Source: CAVPDG01 sp963702535
Lineage (GTDB): Bacteria; Chloroflexota; Anaerolineae; Anaerolineales; UBA4823
Length of the DNA: 64,000 nucleotides
Direction of reading: 5' to 3'
Assembly (NCBI GenBank): GCA_963702535.1
Contig: CAVPDG010000021.1
Coordinates: 62,001 to 126,000, forward strand
How positions within the stretch are numbered: the stretch's first letter is position 1; each line of letters starts with the position of its first letter. Below are positions 19,731-27,404 of the stretch, one piece after another. Position numbers and translations under genes: made by a program. The notes below the pieces were generated by a model that did no database searches, was not told the DNA's origin, and was given only the letters and a program-made list of their open reading frames with translations.

Positions 19731-20736
19731 TCGTTCACCTCGTCTGAAAATTGAAAGCTGTACAGGTAATTGACCAGCGCCCAGATCTGGTCATCCGTAT
19801 ACACCGGTCCCCAATAGGGCATGCCGGTGCCCATGCCGCCGCGCACAATCTTGCCGTGCAGCAGCGCTGGAGATGCGCCGAGCATTGGCGACGGGGTCGG
19901 AAAAGGCTGCCGGCGCTTTGGACATCTCCATCTGCGTGTGCGCGCCGTGCTCCGCAGGGCGCGGAGTTTCGCTAGTCTGGGCGAAGACCCCATCGCCAGC
20001 GCCGTTCTCGCCGTGACAGGCAGCGCAGTCACGGGCGTAGAGCGCCCGGGCAGTTTCGGCGCCGGAAGGCGGGGCGTTCTGCTGCCATATCCACGCCACC
20101 AGATCCCAAACCTGCTGGTCGTCCAACGTGCGGGTCGCGGCTTCCTGGCGCAAATCCTGCCAGGCTTGCGCCGGGCTGTGGGTACGGTAATAGTCCTGGG
20201 TGAGATATTCTGCCAGGCAGGTCAACGCCTGCGGCTGCGCCACGCGCTGCAGAAGGGCGCTCGGCAGGCAGCACAGCGGCTGGATGGGGAGCATCGATAT
20301 CCAGCCCGAGCGTCACAAACAGCGGCTGCTCAGGCGCCACCGGCTGATACTCCCCCGGTCCGGTGACCTCGATCGTGCCGCGCATGCGCCAGTGGTCCGC
20401 GCCGCACCAGCGCGTGCAGTAGTAGGTGTATTTCCCGGGCTGGTCGAAGCGCAGGGTCGTCTCGACGGTCTTGCCGGGATAGAGATCGATGGCGGGCAGC
20501 GAGCTCTGACCGATGGCAAAGCTGTGCATCACGTCGTCAGAAGTCAGCCGCAGGTGCAAGTCCTCGCCGGCGGGTATGCGGATATCCGCAGGCGACCAGC
20601 CGCCTGCCTGGGGCATGCGCGCCCGCACTTCAACGACGCCGGCGCGCCTCTCGCTCCAGCGCCAGGCAGCCGCCAGCAATGGCAAGCCGAGCGCCAGCAG
20701 GAGCACAAGCATCAGCGCCAGGCGTGAAGCTCTCAT
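19727..20736 (-). CDS. CuA-type cupredoxin fused to cytochrome c domains (frame broken)
   Basis: The ATG at 20736 overlaps the stop of the polyferredoxin gene (ATGA). An N-terminal signal/anchor helix (LALMLVLLLALGLPLLAAAW) is followed by a COX2-like cupredoxin with an upstream His (DDVMHSFAIG) and the full CuA motif CTRWCGADHWRM (CxxxCxxxHxxM). After a frame break near 20285 come the linker and a heme-c site CAACH in YARDCAACHGENG. After another break near 19920 the methionine-ligand region reads GGMGTGMPYWGPVYTDDQ. This architecture passes electrons between a CuA centre and cytochrome c in the periplasm, as in cytochrome oxidase subunit II or nitrous-oxide reductase relatives. The catalytic CuZ part of N2O reductase is absent. 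Confidence 0.78.
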
Positions 20737-22129
20737 GCGATGAATAACCCGAAGAGAACCGCGGTGACAGCCAGGCAGAAGCCGGCTACGGGCAGCGCCA
20801 TGCGCAGGGCAGCCTGCTGCGGCAGGCGCCGCTGAATGGCGAGCTGGCGGGCAATCTTGAGCGCCGTCCGGCAAGCCCACGCCAGCCCTACCAGCAGCAC
20901 AATCGCTTGCAAATACGGGACTGCGCCGCTCAAGTAGGGCGTCCAGCCGGTCCCGGCAGTGCCGAAGAGATCCCAACCCGCTCCGAAGGGATCAGAAATG
21001 GAGGCGAGGATATACGAGCCATTGGTAAATATGAAAGCTATCGTGAACGCTATCCAGGCGGTCATGCCGAGCGGCACCAGGCTGTATGCCAGGCTGGTGA
21101 AGGGCTGCTTGAGCCCGCTCCATGCCAGTTGGGCGGGATGACCGGCGAGCGCCTGTCCAAGCGCAGCCGCCAGGTAAAAGATGCCGGGCACGATCACCAG
21201 CGTGGCGAGCAGGAGCGCCGCGGCGTAGCCCAGCCAGGGCAGCGTCCCCACAGCGTACGCCAGGGACTTGAGCTGTCCCCAGGGACCCAGCATCACCGCG
21301 GCGTAGATCATGGCGGAACCCAGCAGGATGAACGCCTTATAGGCTTCATCCAGCTTGCGCCCGGTGGGTTGATCCAGGTCAGCCCCGAAGGGGCGCACGT
21401 TGAGTGCGATGTTATCGTGCGGGCAGGTGCGCAGGCATTCCATACACAGACCGCAATTCGTGTTCCGGTTCAACCCGCCGGGGAATGCCTGCCAGGGACA
21501 GCCATAACCCTGGCTGCTGCCCGTGTAGCAGGTCTTCTCGGTATGAGCGGCGCACACGCTGGCGTCGATCACGCGCAGCTCCAGCGGGGCGGATTGGGAG
21601 TACAGACCGATGAATCCCCCCACCGGGCACAGGTAGCGGCAAAAGGCACGCCGCTCGAAGATCAGGGAGGCGGCAATCGCAACCAGCAAGAACGCTGCAA
21701 GCACCAGGGCGGAAACCCTGGGCACGGTGAGAATCACGGCGCTGAAGAGCGCCAGCAAGAGGAAGGCGCCGTTCTGCATCCAGATATTGCGCAAGGGATT
21801 GGGCCAGCGCCGCCGCAAACCGTAGCCTTTTCCGGATGGCTCCAGCAACGATCCCTGCTGCAGCCACTCGCCGGGCATGGGGATGGGACAGATGCTGCAC
21901 CAGCCGCGCCCGAAGAGCGGCACGGCGAGCAGCGCCAGCAACCCCCACCAGGCAATCCAGACCAGGACGATGGCGATGTTGCGGTTGCCCACCGGCGTGC
22001 CCACAGATTCCCGCCAGGATCGCCAGTAAGAAGATCCCCAGGGTGAAGGCGCGCAGGACAAGCTGCGGCCAGCGGCTGCGCAGCGATGTCTTGACAAGAG
22101 AATACCGGGTAAGCTGCGAACCGTCTCAC
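20733..22129 (-). CDS. NosR/NapH-like membrane polyferredoxin (frame broken near start)
   Basis: The probable start is the GTG at 22129, overlapping the cupredoxin stop (GTGA), with breaks near 22095 and 22000 in the first helix region. The body has at least eight membrane helices and the cysteine clusters of NapH/NosR/CcoG-like proteins: CSICPIPMPGEW and FCRYLCPVGG at helix ends, CAAHTEKTCYTGSSQGYGC, and the 4Fe-4S motif CGLCMECLRTCPHDN. The family moves electrons from the quinol pool or cytoplasm across the membrane to periplasmic copper or heme proteins. Flanking genes encode CuA and cytochrome c proteins, which would be natural acceptors. The FMN domain of true NosR is lacking. Confidence 0.8.
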
Positions 22130-22599
22130 TTGCGCACGCTCCATAAACCGATCACCACGGCGGCAACAGCCGCCAGCATGGCGCCCCAGTACAGTGGATT
22201 GCTGCCCACGTAGAGCTTGCCGATCATGAACGGGTGCAGCGCGCCGCAGGTAACGCTACAGCGGAAGCGGAAAACGCCGGAGCGGTCTGCGACGAAGGTC
22301 AGGCGGGCGATATTCCCCGGCTCCGCATCCACGCGCAGGTCGTAGCCGTCGATGGCGATGCCGTGCACCACATCCGTGGCTTCGATCTCGAGGGTGACAA
22401 GGTCGCCGCGGTTGACGCGGATCGTTGCTGGAGAATATTCAAAGCTGCTGGCGCGGATGCGGATGGTGCGCTCTGCAGGCTGGCTGCCGGCAGCCGCCGC
22501 CAGGGGCGCGGCAAGCACAGCCAGCGCCACCAGGGCGCCGCCCAGCACCCAGCCCAACCGTCGCACGCGCTGCCTGTTTGCAGCCATCCTGATCTGCAT
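22126..22599 (-). CDS. Membrane-anchored CuA-type cupredoxin
   Basis: The start is taken as the ATG at 22599, 13 bases after the stop of the PCYCGC gene; the ATG at 22587 is possible. The ~157-aa product has a hydrophobic signal segment (LGWVLGGALVALAVLAAPLA), a cupredoxin beta-barrel with VVHGIAIDGYDL and the motif CSVTCGALHPFM (CxxxCxxxHxxM), i.e. a complete binuclear CuA ligand set, and a C-terminal membrane helix (YWGAMLAAVAAVVIGLW). It is a small COX2-like electron carrier or copper-site donor on the outer face of the membrane. It is the second CuA protein of this operon. Confidence 0.8.
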   Translation of the reverse strand: MQIRMAANRQRVRRLGWVLGGALVALAVLAAPLAAAAGSQPAERTIRIRASSFEYSPATIRVNRGDLVTLEIEATDVVHGIAIDGYDLRVDAEPGNIARLTFVADRSGVFRFRCSVTCGALHPFMIGKLYVGSNPLYWGAMLAAVAAVVIGLWSVRK

Positions 22600-22612
22600 C
22601 GAGGAACAGCGC

Positions 22613-23045
22613 TCAGGGCATGTTCGACGGACCATACGGCGCGTACGTGTCGTCGATATACTGGCGGATATCGGGGATGCTCTTGCCCTCTTTTTGCAGG
22701 CGCATGGCGTCCAGGGTGATATCGACGCAGATCGAGCAGCCCAGGGCGTGCTCGTCGAATTTCAGGCTGCCATCCTGGTTCTCGCCGGACACATAGCAGG
22801 AATAGTTGGAGGTGTGACCCATCGCCCCGCAGCCGCAGTAGCACGGGATGCTCTGGATCAGGTCCGGATTGGCGACAGCAAACTGGTAGGCTTGCTGCAC
22901 GGATACAGGGGCTTTCTGCACTTCGACGGGAAAGATCTTGCAAGGCTGCCAGTTGGGTTCCGGCAGCTTCGCTGCTGCTCTCTCCACCGCAAGCGGCAAG
23001 CGCAGCAGACAAGATGATGACCAGGAACAGTAAGAGTTTACGCAT
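22613..23045 (-). CDS. PCYCGC-motif lipoprotein (frame broken)
   Basis: It starts at the ATG at 23045 with a lipoprotein signal (IILSAALAACGGE). After a frame break near 22985 the mature part reads VQQAYQFAVANPDLIQSIPC, YCGCGAMGHTS, CYV, ALGCSICVDITLDAMRL and IPDIRQYIDDTYA. This matches the PCYCGC-motif family, whose conserved Cys clusters suggest metal binding or thiol redox chemistry outside the membrane. It is the first gene of an operon of CuA, Fe-S, cytochrome c and DUF1573 proteins, which favours copper delivery or electron transfer, though the family's biochemical role is not established. All key cysteines are ordinary Cys codons. Confidence 0.78.
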
Positions 23046-23060
23046 CCCATCCTACCTCTA

Positions 23061-23162
23061 AGATCGATCCAAAACGGATGAGGGGCTCGATTTTGTGGAG
23101 TGTGCGGTTTCGACGCACACACCGCAAAATCAAATTCCCAATAATTTTCGGATAGGTTTTTT
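23061..23162. repeat. MITE-like palindromic repeat, copy 1
   Basis: About 102 bases that resemble 44411-44512 over their whole length, including the central near-palindrome (GATTTTGTGG...CCGCAAAATC) and the right end ATTTTCGGATAGGTT. It lies just upstream of the PCYCGC operon and downstream of a minus-strand gene. The left terminal repeat is more degraded than in copy 2. It carries no gene. Confidence 0.65.
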
Positions 23163-23218
23163 GCTTATTCGAACAAGGCTATTCTACTGTTATTGGTCTG
23201 GATTATCAATATAAAAAC

Positions 23219-23279
23219 CGGGAGGATGACACTTGTAATGACATTTTTCACAAGAAAAATGACATTCGTCATGCTCCCG
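23219..23279 (-). terminator. Terminator hairpin after the 23282 lipoprotein gene
   Basis: An inverted repeat CGGGAG-ATGAC/GTCAT-CTCCCG with one opposed G on each side; in the minus-strand direction it is followed by TTTTTATA, right after the stop codon. The loop also holds two copies of ATGACATT-like sequence. Confidence 0.6.
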
Positions 23280-23281
23280 TT

Positions 23282-24070
23282 TCAATCGATACACGCTTCC
23301 AGCTCGTAGAGCGGCGTGGATTGGATGATCTCCACCTGTCCATCGGGACGCACCAGCACATCCTGCTGGTAAAAAGTGTGCACCCCGCAGCCGCACGGCG
23401 GCTCAGGACCGGAGAACAGGTTCACCCGGTAGCCATCCTCGGTCTGGACCACATGGGTGTCTTCGATGCGCTCCGCCCGGTAGATGTACGAGGATTCCTG
23501 CATGACCTGCCTGCCGTAAACCGCATTCAATCCTGTGACGAGCTGGGCGTAGGAAAGGGCTTCGTCCTCCGACTCGATCGGCTCGAAATACGCCTGGAAG
23601 TCATCTGGGCTGGATACCAGCCGGAACTCTCCATCCACGCTGATCACCGTCGACTGGTAAAGCGGCAACAGACAGCCTGTCATCTGGAACGATGACGGAT
23701 CGGGCGGCTCGCCGCTCGTCTCTCGCCGCAAGCAGGTCGCGGCGGGATAGGCTGGATCCAATCCGCCCGCCAGCCCCGCGGCGCGCAGAAAATCACATCC
23801 CAGCTCGCGCAAGGGGCTATCCACAGCGCACTCCATCACGTACAGGTTTTCACCGCCGCAACCGGCATCGATAAACGGCTGGACATCTACCGCCAGGTCC
23901 GGTTTAGGATGGTTGATAACCACCGGCGCAACGACAACCGGTCTCTCGGGCGTTGGAGGCAGGCTGGTTTCCTGGCTCTCCGTCGCTGAGGTGAACAAGC
24001 GGCTTACCAGGCTGCACGCCATCAGGCTCAGTGCAACTATCGTGACGAAAAGGGCTTTGCGCAGATTCAT
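23282..24070 (-). CDS. Lipoprotein of unknown function
   Basis: The start is the ATG at 24070, preceded by GGAGGATG; a longer start adds non-signal residues. The 262-aa protein has a lipoprotein signal (VTIVALSLMACSLV), a Pro/Val-rich linker (PTPERPVVVAPVV) and a globular domain with many Cys (GCGGENLYVMEC, GCDFLRAAG, PEPPCGCGVHTF), which probably form disulfides outside the cell. I do not recognise the family. It is monocistronic, with a terminator directly after the stop. Confidence 0.7.
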   Translation of the reverse strand: MNLRKALFVTIVALSLMACSLVSRLFTSATESQETSLPPTPERPVVVAPVVINHPKPDLAVDVQPFIDAGCGGENLYVMECAVDSPLRELGCDFLRAAGLAGGLDPAYPAATCLRRETSGEPPDPSSFQMTGCLLPLYQSTVISVDGEFRLVSSPDDFQAYFEPIESEDEALSYAQLVTGLNAVYGRQVMQESSYIYRAERIEDTHVVQTEDGYRVNLFSGPEPPCGCGVHTFYQQDVLVRPDGQVEIIQSTPLYELEACID

Positions 24071-24255
24071 CGCGGCATCCTCCCGACGAGCTCTATGATC
24101 ACACTCCGGGCATCCCAATCTAGAAATGTTCGTTGCTCAAATGATACACACGATTCACAATTTCTTCAAATCACCTTGCTAGAATGTCAGCATCGCTTCC
24201 TTTGGGTGCATTTGCCTGGCAACTCGAAACTCACAACGAATTCCATCAAATCATA

Positions 24256-24296
24256 TCAACAGAGCCCGCTCTCTGGATGAAAACGGGCTCTGTTGA
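24256..24296. terminator. Strong terminator hairpin
   Basis: Perfect 13-bp arms (24256-24268 and 24284-24296) with a 15-base loop, then TTTT on the plus strand. It lies 21 bases beyond the stop of the minus-strand S51 peptidase gene. The rest of 24071-24255 shows no gene. Confidence 0.7.
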
Positions 24297-24317
24297 TTTT
24301 CCCGAATTGCGAACAGA

Positions 24318-25010
24318 CTAAAGTCGAAACGTTGCGCCGCTGGAATAGCGCTGCACATCCCCATCCCGGTAGAGGGTGACGCTGCCCTTCCCGTAAACCG
24401 TCCAGGCGTCCGCTTCGCCGTCGTCCAGCGCACCCGTGCGCTCATCGATGCCGACCAGGGTGATACCTGGCAATTGGGTAAGCAGGCGCGACGCCCAACT
24501 CTTGCCGGCGTGCTCGTGATGCGGCAGCACGCAACAGCCGGGCAGCAGGTTCAAGCCCCTCTCCAGGGCGCTTTCGTAAGGGTCGTAGAAATACTCACAC
24601 AGCACCATCGCCCCGGCGCTGCTCCCCGCCACCACGGCTCCGGCAGCATGCGCCTCCAGGATCGCTCGCCATGCCAGCGTCCCGCGCAGCGCCTGAGCCA
24701 GGTAGCCGGGAAAGCCGCCCAACAGGTAAACCAGGCGCGAGGCGCGCAGCGCCGCGGCAATCTCGGGATTTTGAGCGGAAGAAGGATCGATGAGAGGCAA
24801 AGCGGCAACCCGGTTGGCGCCCAGGTTGCGGAACCAGCGCACGCCGTTTTGCCCGGCGCGCAGGTGGTTATTGTCCGCCGCAGCCGCAGCCGGGATGATG
24901 CTGATGGTTGCCTCCCGCCCGCCTGCCAGGGCGATGGCGCGTTCATCCGGCAGGGACATCTCCCCGCCGAACTCAGAGCCGCCCTCCAGGAGAATATAAC
25001 CTCGCGCCAT
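24318..25010 (-). CDS. Cyanophycinase-like serine peptidase, family S51 (first copy)
   Basis: An intact 230-aa protein. The nucleophile elbow AGSSAGAMVL carries the Ser characteristic of peptidase E/cyanophycinase. LVYLLGGFPGYLAQAL and a His-rich VLPHHEHAGKSW provide the usual surroundings of the active site, and the C-terminus YGKGSVTLYRDG is typical. S51 enzymes cleave Asp-containing dipeptides or beta-Asp-Arg cyanophycin; the substrate here is unknown. There is no signal peptide, so it is cytoplasmic. It lies 32 bases downstream of the ZIP transporter gene, likely in one transcript. A diverged relative is at 26744-27403. Confidence 0.82.
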   Translation of the reverse strand: MARGYILLEGGSEFGGEMSLPDERAIALAGGREATISIIPAAAAADNNHLRAGQNGVRWFRNLGANRVAALPLIDPSSAQNPEIAAALRASRLVYLLGGFPGYLAQALRGTLAWRAILEAHAAGAVVAGSSAGAMVLCEYFYDPYESALERGLNLLPGCCVLPHHEHAGKSWASRLLTQLPGITLVGIDERTGALDDGEADAWTVYGKGSVTLYRDGDVQRYSSGATFRL

Positions 25011-25042
25011 CCCTCTTTTAGAATGGATCAGCCGCTGTTTGC

Positions 25043-25855
25043 TCAGCCCAGGGCGACATCCAGCGCCATCATCAGGGCAAAACCGACCAGGGCGCCTACA
25101 GTGGCGACATCTGTGCTCTCGTTACGCTGCGCTTCGGGGATCAAGTCTTCCACAACGACAAAAATCATCGCTCCAGCCGCAAAAGCCAGGGCAAAGGGCA
25201 GCATCTGGCGCATGGCGAGCACAGCGACTGCGCCCAGTACCCCGGCAACCGGCTCGACCATGCCGGAGAGCTGCCCGTACCAGAAGCTGCGTGGGCGTGA
25301 GAAACCCTCACGCCGCAGGGGGATCGAGACAGCCGCACCCTCCGGAAAATTCTGGATGCCGATGCCGATCGCCAGGGCAACCGCGCCAAGCAAGGTCGCC
25401 GAGGGCAGCCCGGCAGCCACCGCGCCGAAGGCAACGCCCACCGCCAGGCCTTCCGGAAAATTGTGCAGCGTGATCGCCAGGACGAGCAAGATCACCCGCC
25501 GCCAGCCGGTATGGATGCCTTCCGCTTCTTCCATCGGCAAGCCAAAGTGCAGGTGCGGCAGGATTTTATCGATCAGCCACAGGCACCCCCACCGGCAAGG
25601 AAGCCGATGGTTGCTGGCAGCCAGGGTGGAAATTGCGTATCGCCCGCCATCTCGATCGCTGGCGCCAGGAGCGAGAAATAGCTCGCGGCGATCATGACGC
25701 CCGGCTGCAAAGCCCAACATGGTATTCAAGACGGTACGGTTGAGCTCTTTGAATAGGAAAACCGTGGCTGCGCCGATGGCAGTCATCAGCCAGGTGAAGA
25801 TCGTGGCAAGCAGCGCCTGCAGGACAGGATCAAGCTGGCTGAACCAGGCAACCAT
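25043..25855 (-). CDS. ZIP-family divalent metal transporter (two compensating frame breaks)
   Basis: A ~270-aa membrane protein. The metal-binding helices read ITLHNFPEGLAVGVAFG and GIQNFPEGAAVSIPL, the H-N-x-P-E-G signature of ZupT/GufA-like ZIP transporters that bring zinc, iron or manganese into the cytoplasm. Between about 25710 and 25585 the open frame gives non-membrane sequence, while another frame gives GVMIAASYFSLLAPAIEMAG and PATIGFLAGG, so two opposite indels are likely. Transcribed with the S51 peptidase downstream. Confidence 0.85.
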   Translation of the reverse strand: MVAWFSQLDPVLQALLATIFTWLMTAIGAATVFLFKELNRTVLNTMLGFAAGRHDRRELFLAPGASDRDGGRYAISTLAASNHRLPCRWGCLWLIDKILPHLHFGLPMEEAEGIHTGWRRVILLVLAITLHNFPEGLAVGVAFGAVAAGLPSATLLGAVALAIGIGIQNFPEGAAVSIPLRREGFSRPRSFWYGQLSGMVEPVAGVLGAVAVLAMRQMLPFALAFAAGAMIFVVVEDLIPEAQRNESTDVATVGALVGFALMMALDVALG

Positions 25856-25955
25856 GAAAGGCGCCCTCCTGTTCAGTATAACTTAACCCGGAATGAATGA
25901 AAAAATCAAATGTCAAATAGCACGATGTTGGTATGAACAATATCACCAACACAAT

Positions 25956-25990
25956 GAGGTGCGGCGCAAGCAGAGCCTGTTCCGCACCTC
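25956..25990. terminator. Terminator-like hairpin
   Basis: Nine-base arms GAGGTGCGG (25956-25964) and CCGCACCTC (25982-25990), then TTTTCTC on the plus strand. It lies just beyond the end of the minus-strand Met-rich protein gene. Confidence 0.55.
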
Positions 25991-26020
25991 TTTTCTCAGG
26001 TAAATGGTTCCAGCCTCTAG

Positions 26021-26537
26021 CTACGGCTGGTTGAACCAACGCCCCATCGGCATGCGCTGGCGAGCTCCCTGTCCAAAACCAGCGCCGCAACCCCCTGCCC
26101 CCATACCGGCGCCATGCATTTGCTGCATGCGCTGAGACATCCAATCCGCCTGCTCCTGAGTGATGGCGCCTGCCGCCACAGCTGCTTTCAACGCTTCGTC
26201 GCGGGCAGACAGCATCAGCTCAGTGATCTGCTCATCCGTCAAGCCTTGCGCCTGGGCGATCGACCACATCGTCTCGCCAGACGCCAGCTTCTCTTCGATC
26301 TCCGCCTCGGTCAGACCGAGCTTCTCTGCCAGGGCTTCTTCCATGTAGTCATGCATCGGTCCGTAGCCGGAGCCGCGCATCATCCCATGCGCGTTGCGCC
26401 CCATCATCCCCCAGCCCGGAACGCGCGGACGTATCGCCGCTGGGCGGGGTCTGCGTCTGTGCGTAGGCGAAACCTGTAACCGCAAAGACGGCAGCGAGCA
26501 CAAAAATACCGGCAAATATCAGTATTGCTTTTTTCAT
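26021..26537 (-). CDS. Secreted Met/Gly-rich small protein, DUF2680-like (frame broken)
   Basis: The ATG at 26537 after AGGAGATGATG opens a clean signal peptide (AILIFAGIFVLAAVFAVTGF, cleavage after AYA). A break near 26425 leads to a Met/His-rich segment (GWGMMGRNAHGMMRGSGYG), a helical repeat region (EKLGLTEAEIEEKLASGETM, GLTDEQITELMLSARDEALK, GAITQEQADWMSQRM) and a Gly/Met tail with GAGGCGAGFG. The helical part resembles DUF2680 proteins. Met clusters in an extracellular protein suggest copper or silver binding. The kinase at 27405-28586 also has a Met-rich extracytoplasmic loop. Function unknown. Confidence 0.68.
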
Positions 26538-26743
26538 AGCATCATCTCCTGTTGGTGTATTGGTGACAGTCACCTGGTCGCAGGTAACTTTATCCAATTT
26601 CACTGTTGCTTACGATGATACCCGAGCTTTGTAAAGAGAGTTGCACGCAAATATAAAGATATTGTAAAGAATTGATTTTTCGGATAAAATATATCCATAA
26701 TCGATTGTCCGGTAATTTCAGCGACGAAAAAGGATGGAACGCT

Positions 26744-27403
26744 ATGCTGGCTCTCGTTGGAAGTGGTGAATACCTGCAACCCATGCAGGCGGTTGACCGC
26801 ATCCTGCTCTCTGCCCTGGCAGAACCGGCACGCGTGGTCTGCCTGCCAACCGCCGCCGGTACCGAAGGTGAGAATCGCATCGCCTACTGGTCAGACCTGG
26901 GAGTTGCGCACTTCAAGAGCCTGGGTGTGGAGCTCGTGGAGGCGATCCCGGTGGTCGACCGCCCAAGCGCTGACGATCCCGCCCTGGCAGAGCGCATCCG
27001 CCGGGCAAACTTCATCTACTTATCCGGGGGCAAGCCAGACTACCTGTTGCGCACATTGAAGGACAGCCGGGCTTTAGAAGCGATCCTGGACGTGTATAAC
27101 AACGGCGGTGTGCTCGCAGGCTGCTCCGCCGGGGCGATGGTGATGGGTGAATCCATCCCCGGCTTGCTGCATTGGACACAGGCGTTCAAGCTCTTCCCCA
27201 ATGCTTTGATCATCCCGCATTTCGACGAGATGCCCGGCTGGCTGGTGCGGACAGCGCGCCTCTTGGCAAGGCGCAGAATCACCCTCTATGGTATCGAGGG
27301 TTTTACCGCGCTGCTGGTGAAGGGCAAGGAGCTGCGCGTCGCCGGTCGCGGCAGCGTAACCGTATGGAACGGGGCTGGAAAGGTGGTTATGAAGGCAAGC
27401 TGA
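26744..27403 (+). CDS. Cyanophycinase-like serine peptidase, family S51 (second copy)
   Basis: The start is the ATG at 26744 behind AAGGATGG; longer versions add unlikely residues. The 219-aa protein shows FIYLSGGKPDYLLRTL, the nucleophile motif AGCSAGAMVMGE, ALIIPHFDEMPGW and a C-terminal VAGRGSVTVWNG. Compared with the copy at 24318-25010, the residue before the nucleophile Ser is Cys instead of Ser. It is probably a cytoplasmic dipeptidase-like enzyme with unknown substrate. It converges on the histidine kinase gene with one base between stops and no visible terminator. Confidence 0.8.
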   Translation: MLALVGSGEYLQPMQAVDRILLSALAEPARVVCLPTAAGTEGENRIAYWSDLGVAHFKSLGVELVEAIPVVDRPSADDPALAERIRRANFIYLSGGKPDYLLRTLKDSRALEAILDVYNNGGVLAGCSAGAMVMGESIPGLLHWTQAFKLFPNALIIPHFDEMPGWLVRTARLLARRRITLYGIEGFTALLVKGKELRVAGRGSVTVWNGAGKVVMKAS

Positions 27404-27404
27404 G

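Noticed and set aside
20907..22046. A 379-codon plus-strand frame opposite the polyferredoxin gene
   Set aside because: The minus strand has membrane helices and Cys clusters; the plus strand reads as Arg/Gly/Gln-rich sequence without motifs.
19211..23045. A nitrous-oxide reductase (nos) operon
   Set aside because: CuA domains and a NosR-like protein are present, but there is no NosZ CuZ propeller and no NosDFY or NosL.
22613..23045. Selenocysteine in the PCYCGC lipoprotein
   Set aside because: All motif positions are ordinary Cys codons; its interruption is a frame change, not an in-frame TGA.
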